Origin: UBA11524 sp964383815
GTDB lineage: Bacteria; Bacillota; Clostridia; Christensenellales; Aristaeellaceae
Assembly: GCA_964383815.1 (NCBI GenBank)
Contig: CAYLIC010000021.1
Coordinates: forward strand, 1 to 36,739
DNA: 36,739 nucleotides
Direction: 5' to 3'
Made by a program: the position numbers and the translations under genes. This document shows, piece by piece, positions 32,344 through 36,739 of this stretch. Each line of letters opens with the position of its first letter. The stretch's first letter is position 1. Under the pieces are notes generated by a model, which searched no databases, was not told the DNA's origin, and saw nothing but the letters and a program-made list of their open reading frames with translations.

Positions 32344-32377
32344 AAAAGTCCCGCTCCATATGCAGAGCGGGACTTTT
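32344..32377. terminator. Bidirectional terminator between nifJ and hpf
   Basis: Perfect 13-bp inverted repeat AAAAGTCCCGCTC / GAGCGGGACTTTT with an 8-nt loop, ending 14 bp from the hpf stop codon. It serves both convergent genes. Confidence 0.9.
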
Positions 32378-32391
32378 GGTATACCCATCAT

Positions 32392-32937
32392 TTATGCTTC
32401 AGGCTCCAACAGGCCCAGGCCGCCATCCTTGCGGAGGTAGAGAATGTTGGTGCGCTCGGTTTCGATGTTCACAAAGGCGAAGAAGCTGTGGCCCAGCAGC
32501 TCCATTTGGACGGCTGCATCCTCCAGGGACATGGGGCGCACAGGGAAGGTCTTCCGGCGGACGATGGGCATGGCGCCTTCCTCGGCGGGCTCCTCGTCCA
32601 GGTATTCGGGCATTTCGGGCAGGAAGGCGTCCTCGCGCAGGCGCTTGCCCAGCCTGGTGCGGTGGCGGTGGATCTGCCGCTCTATCTTCGCCAGCGCCTG
32701 ATCAATGGCCAGGAACAGGTTGTTGTCATCGGCGGTGGCCTCGCTGCGGAGGATTACGTTGCTGCCCATGGGCACGGTGATTTCCACAATGCGCTGATCC
32801 TTCTTGCCCTTTTGCAGCTTAATCTGCATTTCGGTGTCGGGCAGCAGGTAGCGCTCCATCTTGGCGGTTTTCTTTTCGATGCGCCTGGTCACGGCGGGAG
32901 ATACGGTCATGTTGCGGGCGTTAATGGTCATCTTCAT
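32392..32937 (-). CDS. hpf: Ribosome hibernation promoting factor, long form
   Basis: Binds the 30S decoding region and drives formation of inactive 100S ribosome dimers in slow growth. The 181-aa protein has the N-terminal RaiA/HPF domain (about 1-100; MKMTINARNMTVSPAV, SEATADDNNLFLAIDQALAK, IERQIHRHRTRL), an acidic linker (about 105-125) and the C-terminal dimerisation domain (PIVRRKTFPVRPMSLEDAAV, FAFVNIETERTNILYLRKDG) typical of Firmicutes. AAAGGAGA precedes the ATG. It has a structured leader with a terminator-like hairpin, see next entries. Confidence 0.96.
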   Translation of the reverse strand: MKMTINARNMTVSPAVTRRIEKKTAKMERYLLPDTEMQIKLQKGKKDQRIVEITVPMGSNVILRSEATADDNNLFLAIDQALAKIERQIHRHRTRLGKRLREDAFLPEMPEYLDEEPAEEGAMPIVRRKTFPVRPMSLEDAAVQMELLGHSFFAFVNIETERTNILYLRKDGGLGLLEPEA

Positions 32938-32967
32938 AAATATATTCTCCTTTCGGGATGGGATGAC

Positions 32968-33011
32968 AAAAAGCGGACGCAGACCGGCGCTGTGCTACGG
33001 TTGCCTCCGCT
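32968..33011 (-). terminator. Terminator-like hairpin in the hpf leader
   Basis: On the minus strand AGCGGA ... TCCGCT (33006-33011 and 32972-32977) encloses ACCG/CGGT, followed by TTTTT, 31 bp before the hpf start codon. It could end transcription before hpf and so act as an attenuator, or be the 3' end of a small RNA. Confidence 0.5.
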
Positions 33012-33060
33012 GGAAAGAATGTGCCACTGGCACCACGCCCTCTCTTTCAGATGATTTGGT
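32968..33060 (-). ncRNA. Structured leader RNA or small RNA upstream of hpf
   Basis: Transcription from the TATAAT at 33067-33072 would give an RNA of about 90 nt with two stem-loops: CTGAAAGA/TCTTTCCAG (33010-33050) enclosing GTGCCA-G-TGGCAC, then the terminator-like hairpin. raiA-motif RNAs are known upstream of raiA/hpf genes in Firmicutes; I cannot tell from memory whether this matches that family. Confidence 0.35.
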
Positions 33061-33066
33061 GTCTGT

Positions 33067-33072
33067 ATTATA
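33067..33072 (-). promoter_or_regulatory. -10 box of the hpf promoter
   Basis: A perfect TATAAT on the minus strand, without a good -35 (AATTAT at 17 bp). An AAGGAGAATT element about 20 bp upstream resembles part of a sigma-H -35 region; hpf is under sigma-B/sigma-H in Bacillus. Tentative. Confidence 0.4.
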
Positions 33073-33178
33073 CTCTTTCGACGCCCAGTATAATTCTCCT
33101 TCCACAAATGTCCCTTTTGATAAAATTTTTTCCCATAGCGGCGATCTGAGGTGCTGCCCCTGGCAATCCTGCCAGAGT

Positions 33179-33228
33179 GCGCCGCCCTCTGCACTCCCGC
33201 TTAAAGGATTTCATCCCATAGGAATCCC
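33179..33228 (+). repeat. Dispersed intergenic repeat, copy B
   Basis: Aligns with copy A (8978-9027) without gaps, about 42 of 50 positions identical, including GCTTAA-GG-TTTCATCCC and AATCCC. The second hairpin of copy A is degraded here. Confidence 0.65.
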
Positions 33229-33407
33229 CTTTTTTGGGGCACAGCCAGGCGGGTGAGCACCACGAGGGGTGCCTTGCATAGGAAAAACCCGCCTCCGTTA
33301 CCGAAAGCGGGTTTCGAAAGGGTCGAGGACCCTTCGTGGGGTTGATAAGAAAGCGAGGATTCGATGAGGTGGTGCGGTGGCGATGCCAGCGAATGAATCA
33401 TCGCTTG

Positions 33408-33452
33408 CTTGAGGGCAAAGCCCTTAACCGGGGTTCAGGGGCAGCGTCCCTT
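33408..33452 (-). repeat. Dispersed intergenic repeat, copy C (inverted)
   Basis: On the minus strand it reads AAGGGACGCTGCCCCTGAAC and then GGTTAAGGGCTTTGCCCTCAAG. It shows the same order of a GGG-CGCTGCCC hairpin and a TTAAGGG-loop-CCCT hairpin as copy A. More diverged than copy B. Confidence 0.5.
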
Positions 33453-33453
33453 G

Positions 33454-35025
33454 TTACTTCAGCATGGATTCTTCCCAGCAGTCGTAGGGCTTCAGGCCCA
33501 GCAGGTCAGCCACGGTGGGCGCCACATTTGCCAGGCCAAAGCTGCCTTCCTTCAGCTGGTGTTTCTCGTCCTTATCGTAAACAATGAAGGGCACGGGGTT
33601 CAGGCTGTGGGCGGTGCGGGGCGCAATGCCGCCCTTCTTGTTCTTCTCCAGCATCTGGTCGGCATTGCCGTGGTCGGCGGTCACCAGCAGGATGGCGCCA
33701 TGCTCGTCGCAGGCCTTCTTAATGCGGGCCAGGCACAGGTCAACGGTTTCCACGGCAATCTCGGTAGCCAGCAGGCTGCCGGTGTGGCCCACCATGTCGC
33801 CATTGGGGAAGTTGCAGCGGATGAAGCCGTACTTGCCCTTCTCCAGGGCGGCAATCACCAGGTCAGTCACCTCGGTGGCCTTCATCCAGGGGCACTCGTC
33901 AAAGGAGCGCACATCGGAGGGCACCTCGTCCCAGTCCTCCAGGCTCTCGGAGAACTTCTCAGAGCGGTTGCCGTTCCAGAAATAGGTCACATGGCCATAC
34001 TTCTGGGTTTCGGAGCAGGCGTACTCGGGGATGCCCGCCTCCACCAGCAGCTCGGTCAGGGTGTGGCGGATCTCCGGCGGGTTCACCAGGAACGCCTTGG
34101 GAATGTTCAGGTCGCCGTCATACTGCAGCATACCGGCGTACTTCACCTGGGGCACCACGCCGCGGTCGAAGTGGGCAAAGGAAGCATCGCCATCAAAGGC
34201 CATGGAGATCTCCTGGGCGCGGTCGCCACGGAAGTTGAACAGAATCACGGAGTCACCATCCGCCATTTTGCCCACGGGCTCGCCGTTTTCCGCAATGACG
34301 AAGGCGGGCAGATCCTGGTCAATCACGCCCAGCTCGGCCCGGTAGGTTTCAATGGCTTCCCTGGCGGAGGCAAACTGCCGGCCTTCGCCGTGGACATGGG
34401 TCTCCCAGCCAGCCTTCACCATAGCCCAGTTGGCCTGGTAGCGATCCATGGTAATCTGCATACGGCCGCCGCCGGAGGCAATGCGTCCGTCAAAGGCAGC
34501 GTCGTTCAGCTGGGCCAGCACGTCCTCCAGCTGCTGCACATACTCCAGTGCGGAGGTGGCGGGCACATCGCGACCATCCAGCAGGATGTGGCAGCGCACA
34601 CGGGCCACGCCCTCGGCCTTGGCCTGCTTCAGCATGGCAATCAGGTGGCTGATGTTGGAGTGCACATTGCCATCGGACAAAAGGCCCATGAAATGCAGGG
34701 TACCCTTGTCCTTGCAGCCGGCAATCAGCTCCTGCCAGGCGGCGGAGGCGTAGATCTTGCCGGACTCGATGGATTCATTCACCAGCTTGGCGCCCTGGGA
34801 GTACACCTGTCCGCAGCCCAGCGCATTGTGGCCCACCTCGGAGTTGCCCATGTCATCATCAGAGGGCAGGCCAACAGCGGTGCCGTGGGCCTTGATAATC
34901 TGCCAGGGGTTGTTGGCCTTCAGTTCATCCAGGGTGGGTGTGGTGGCGGCCTTCACCATGTTGCCAAGGGTTTCGGGCGTTTCGCCCACACCATCCATAA
35001 CAACCAGCACAACGGGTTTATTCAT
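33454..35025 (-). CDS. gpmI: 2,3-bisphosphoglycerate-independent phosphoglycerate mutase
   Basis: A manganese-dependent enzyme that interconverts 3- and 2-phosphoglycerate in glycolysis; in spore formers its pH-sensitive activity also matters for spore 3-PGA stores. 523 aa, about family length. The alkaline-phosphatase-fold metal site is intact: Asp11 in VVMDGVG, the phosphoserine Ser62 in MGNSEVGHNALG, and LLVTADHGNADQM and GHTGSLLATEIAVE near the C-terminus; LLDGRDVPATSA marks the inserted transferase domain. AGGAGG is 11 bases before the ATG. Monocistronic, with its own promoter. Confidence 0.97.
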   Translation of the reverse strand: MNKPVVLVVMDGVGETPETLGNMVKAATTPTLDELKANNPWQIIKAHGTAVGLPSDDDMGNSEVGHNALGCGQVYSQGAKLVNESIESGKIYASAAWQELIAGCKDKGTLHFMGLLSDGNVHSNISHLIAMLKQAKAEGVARVRCHILLDGRDVPATSALEYVQQLEDVLAQLNDAAFDGRIASGGGRMQITMDRYQANWAMVKAGWETHVHGEGRQFASAREAIETYRAELGVIDQDLPAFVIAENGEPVGKMADGDSVILFNFRGDRAQEISMAFDGDASFAHFDRGVVPQVKYAGMLQYDGDLNIPKAFLVNPPEIRHTLTELLVEAGIPEYACSETQKYGHVTYFWNGNRSEKFSESLEDWDEVPSDVRSFDECPWMKATEVTDLVIAALEKGKYGFIRCNFPNGDMVGHTGSLLATEIAVETVDLCLARIKKACDEHGAILLVTADHGNADQMLEKNKKGGIAPRTAHSLNPVPFIVYDKDEKHQLKEGSFGLANVAPTVADLLGLKPYDCWEESMLK

Positions 35026-35073
35026 AGAAAACGTGACCTCCTGTTCGTTTGGGTGCTATACGCATACATAAAT

Positions 35074-35102
35074 AGAATAGAGCATTGTGATGAAATTGTC
35101 AA
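35074..35102 (-). promoter_or_regulatory. Promoter of gpmI
   Basis: On the minus strand TTGACA (35097-35102), 17-bp spacer, TATTCT (35074-35079), about 50 nt before the start codon. Confidence 0.75.
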
Positions 35103-35115
35103 TGCCAAAGTGCCT

Positions 35116-35146
35116 GAAAAATGCCTGCCGCGGAGTGCAGCAGGCA
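35116..35146 (-). terminator. Terminator of the DUF1846 gene
   Basis: Stem GCCTGC / GCAGGC flanked by A/T pairs, loop of 11 nt; on the minus strand followed by ATTTTT, 7 bp after the stop codon and just before the gpmI promoter. Confidence 0.75.
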
Positions 35147-35152
35147 AAGGTA

Positions 35153-36634
35153 TCACTTGTGATAGAGCTTGTGGGTCTGATAGCGCGGGTCGCAGGTCAG
35201 GTTCACGCCCAGGCGCTTGAACACATTGTTGTCCACCTGGGAGAGAATCACCGTGGAGTGGGCCTCGCAGCCTTTCAGCAGCGGCAGCTGCTTGATGGCA
35301 ATGGCGGCCTTCTCGTCCGTAGCAGCGCAGATGGACAGGGCCAGCAGCACCTCATCGGTGTGCAGGCGCGGGTTGTGGTTGCCCAGGTAGGTGCACTTCA
35401 GGGTCTGGATAGGTTCGATGACGCTGGGGGAAATCAGGTGGGTACCCTTGTCAATGCCGCCCAGGGCCTTCAGCACGTTCAGCAGCAGCGCGGCAGATGG
35501 GCCCAGCAGCTTGGTGGTTTTCCCGGTAACGATGCGCCCGTCCGGCAGCTCCATGGCGGTGGCAGGCGCACCGGTTTCCTCAGCGCGGCCCCGGGCGGCG
35601 GACAGCACAGGCCGGTTGTCGTCGGTCAGGCCGGATTTCTGCATCAGCAGCTCCAGCTTGTCCACCTCACCCTGCTCCGCGTGGCCCTGGCGCAGGGCGC
35701 AGCGGGCGGTGTAATACCGGCGGATAATCTCCTGGTTGGCGGCCTGGCGGCACACCTCGTCGTCAATAATGCAGTTGCCCACCATGTTCACGCCCATGTC
35801 CGTGGGCGATGCATAGGGCGAGGAGCCGTATATCTGCTCGAACACAGCATTGAGCACAGGGAAAATCTCAATGTCCCTGTTGTAGTTCACAGTGGACTGC
35901 CCATAGGCCTCCAGGTGGAAGGGGTCGATCATGTTATGGTCGTCCAGGTCAACGGTGGCAGCCTCGTAGGCCACGTTCACCGGGTGCTTCAGGGAAAGGT
36001 TCCAAATGGGGAAGGTTTCAAACTTGGCATACCCGGCCTGCACACCCCTCTGGTGCTCCTGATACAGCTGGCTGAGGCACACGGCCATCTTGCCGGAGCC
36101 GGGCCCGGGGGCAGTCACCAGCACCAGCGGGCGGGTGGTGACCACATATTCGTTCTTGCCAAAGCCCTCATCGCTAACGATGTGCTTCACGTTATAGGGG
36201 TAGCCATCAATGTCGAAATGCCGGAACACGGGCACGTCCAGGCTTTCCAACCGCTGCTTGAACATCACGGCGGCGTGCTGCTCCCGCCAGCGGGTCAGCA
36301 CCACGCTGCCAACATACATGCCAACGGAGCGGAACGCATCAATCAGCCGCAGCACCTCGGCATCGTAGGTAATGCCAGAATCGCCGCGAATCTTGTTTTT
36401 CTCAATGTCGTCGGCGTTAATGGCAATCACCAGTTCTGCCTTGTCCTTCAGGTTCAGCAGCATGGAGATTTTGCTGTCCGGCCTGAAGCCCGGCAGCACC
36501 CGGGAGGCGTGCGTGTCGTCAAACAGCTTGCCGCCCAGCTCCAGGTAGAGCTTGCCGCCAAACTTCGCTATACGATTGAGAATATGCTCCGACTGCATGG
36601 CCGTGTACTTGTCATGATCAAATCCAATCCGCAT
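35153..36634 (-). CDS. UPF0371/DUF1846 family protein
   Basis: A 493-aa protein of the UPF0371 (DUF1846) family, common in Clostridia and lactic acid bacteria, with no established function that I know of. Recognisable segments are MRIGFDHDKYTAMQSEHIL at the N-terminus, FGGKLYLELGGKLFDD, TAPGPGSGKMAVCLSQLYQE (a glycine-rich loop resembling a nucleotide-binding P-loop, about 174-193) and FPIWNLSLKHPVNVAYEAAT. Length is that of the family. The start follows GGAGGG. It stands alone, upstream of gpmI but separated by a terminator. The P-loop reading is my inference. Confidence 0.9.
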   Translation of the reverse strand: MRIGFDHDKYTAMQSEHILNRIAKFGGKLYLELGGKLFDDTHASRVLPGFRPDSKISMLLNLKDKAELVIAINADDIEKNKIRGDSGITYDAEVLRLIDAFRSVGMYVGSVVLTRWREQHAAVMFKQRLESLDVPVFRHFDIDGYPYNVKHIVSDEGFGKNEYVVTTRPLVLVTAPGPGSGKMAVCLSQLYQEHQRGVQAGYAKFETFPIWNLSLKHPVNVAYEAATVDLDDHNMIDPFHLEAYGQSTVNYNRDIEIFPVLNAVFEQIYGSSPYASPTDMGVNMVGNCIIDDEVCRQAANQEIIRRYYTARCALRQGHAEQGEVDKLELLMQKSGLTDDNRPVLSAARGRAEETGAPATAMELPDGRIVTGKTTKLLGPSAALLLNVLKALGGIDKGTHLISPSVIEPIQTLKCTYLGNHNPRLHTDEVLLALSICAATDEKAAIAIKQLPLLKGCEAHSTVILSQVDNNVFKRLGVNLTCDPRYQTHKLYHK

Positions 36635-36671
36635 CCACGATCCCCTCCTGTATTTTTAACCCATACCCCGC

Positions 36672-36700
36672 ATTATACCACGGAGGCAAGGCGTAAACAA
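36672..36700 (-). promoter_or_regulatory. Promoter of the DUF1846 gene
   Basis: On the minus strand TTGTTT (36695-36700), 17-bp spacer, TATAAT (36672-36677), about 38 nt before the start. AT-rich runs lie just upstream (36704-36721), possibly an UP-like element. Confidence 0.65.
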
Positions 36701-36739
36701 GCGCAAAAAAATGTTTTTTTCGTGCATTATCGCATGACC

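Larger units (their letters stand above)
33073..33453. other. Gene-free region between hpf and gpmI with repeats and hairpins
   Basis: About 380 bp with no credible gene. Contents: repeat copy B (33179-33228), a perfect hairpin AAACCCGC (33285-33292) / GCGGGTTT (33307-33314), an adjacent hairpin at 33315-33336 (AGGGTC/GACCCT), and repeat copy C in inverted orientation (33408-33452), which touches the gpmI stop codon. Confidence 0.6.

Noticed and set aside
28511..32359. A 1282-codon open frame antisense to nifJ
   Set aside because: It arises because nifJ avoids TTA, CTA and TCA codons, which would give stops on the other strand. The product is low in complexity and rich in Gly, His, Leu and Val, with no recognisable domain.
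33010..33050. T-box leader upstream of hpf because of GGGCGTGGTGCC
   Set aside because: The T-box consensus AGGGUGGnACCGCG is not matched, and hpf is not a T-box-regulated gene class.

Overview
The window reads as chromosomal DNA of a GC-rich (about 60 % by eye), anaerobic, endospore-forming member of the Clostridia, probably a gut lineage close to Oscillospirales or Christensenellales; the order is inference. The lineage call rests on spoIIID, a YlbJ-like spore membrane protein, a 1168-aa pyruvate:ferredoxin oxidoreductase, long-form HPF, a UPF0371/DUF1846 protein and Gram-positive ribosome-binding sites and promoters. Several promoters match TTGACA-17-TATAAT almost perfectly.

Region 1 (1-2400, minus strand): a GMP synthase ATP-pyrophosphatase subunit without its glutaminase half, a small unexplained cysteine-rich frame, and a class B sortase. 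Region 2 (2490-11925, plus strand): a seven-gene beta-mannooligosaccharide operon: GH113 mannanase/mannosidase, AGE-family mannobiose 2-epimerase, GH36 alpha-galactosidase, LacI-type regulator, two GH130 phosphorylases (mannooligosaccharide type, then mannosylglucose type) and an SGNH acetylesterase. It starts at a consensus promoter with a palindrome at the start of the transcript and ends at a strong terminator. All enzymes look cytoplasmic: side chains and acetyl groups are removed, oligomers are phosphorolysed to mannose-1-phosphate, and mannobiose is epimerised to mannosylglucose and split by the second phosphorylase. No transporter is present.

Region 3 (11988-20115): a truncated YczE-like membrane gene and pyrH, then a 5.2-kb segment with an APH-type phosphotransferase, an AraC regulator, a MATE exporter and two hexapeptide O-acetyltransferases, bounded by two identical 30-bp copies of a terminator stem-loop. 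It appears to have been inserted into the shared terminator between convergent pyrH and nnrD. nnrD lies directly downstream of spoIIID. Region 4 (20270-25600): YlbJ-like gene, a stand-alone FakA-type domain, pyrimidine-nucleoside phosphorylase, a secreted six-repeat Ig-like protein and a broken GNAT gene.

Region 5 (25647-36700): housekeeping genes ftsY, mnmG, nifJ, hpf, gpmI and a DUF1846 gene. nifJ and hpf both have structured leaders. A repeat of about 50 bp occurs three times (inside the mannan operon and twice in opposite orientation between hpf and gpmI). No tRNA, rRNA, CRISPR array or intact transposase/integrase was seen.
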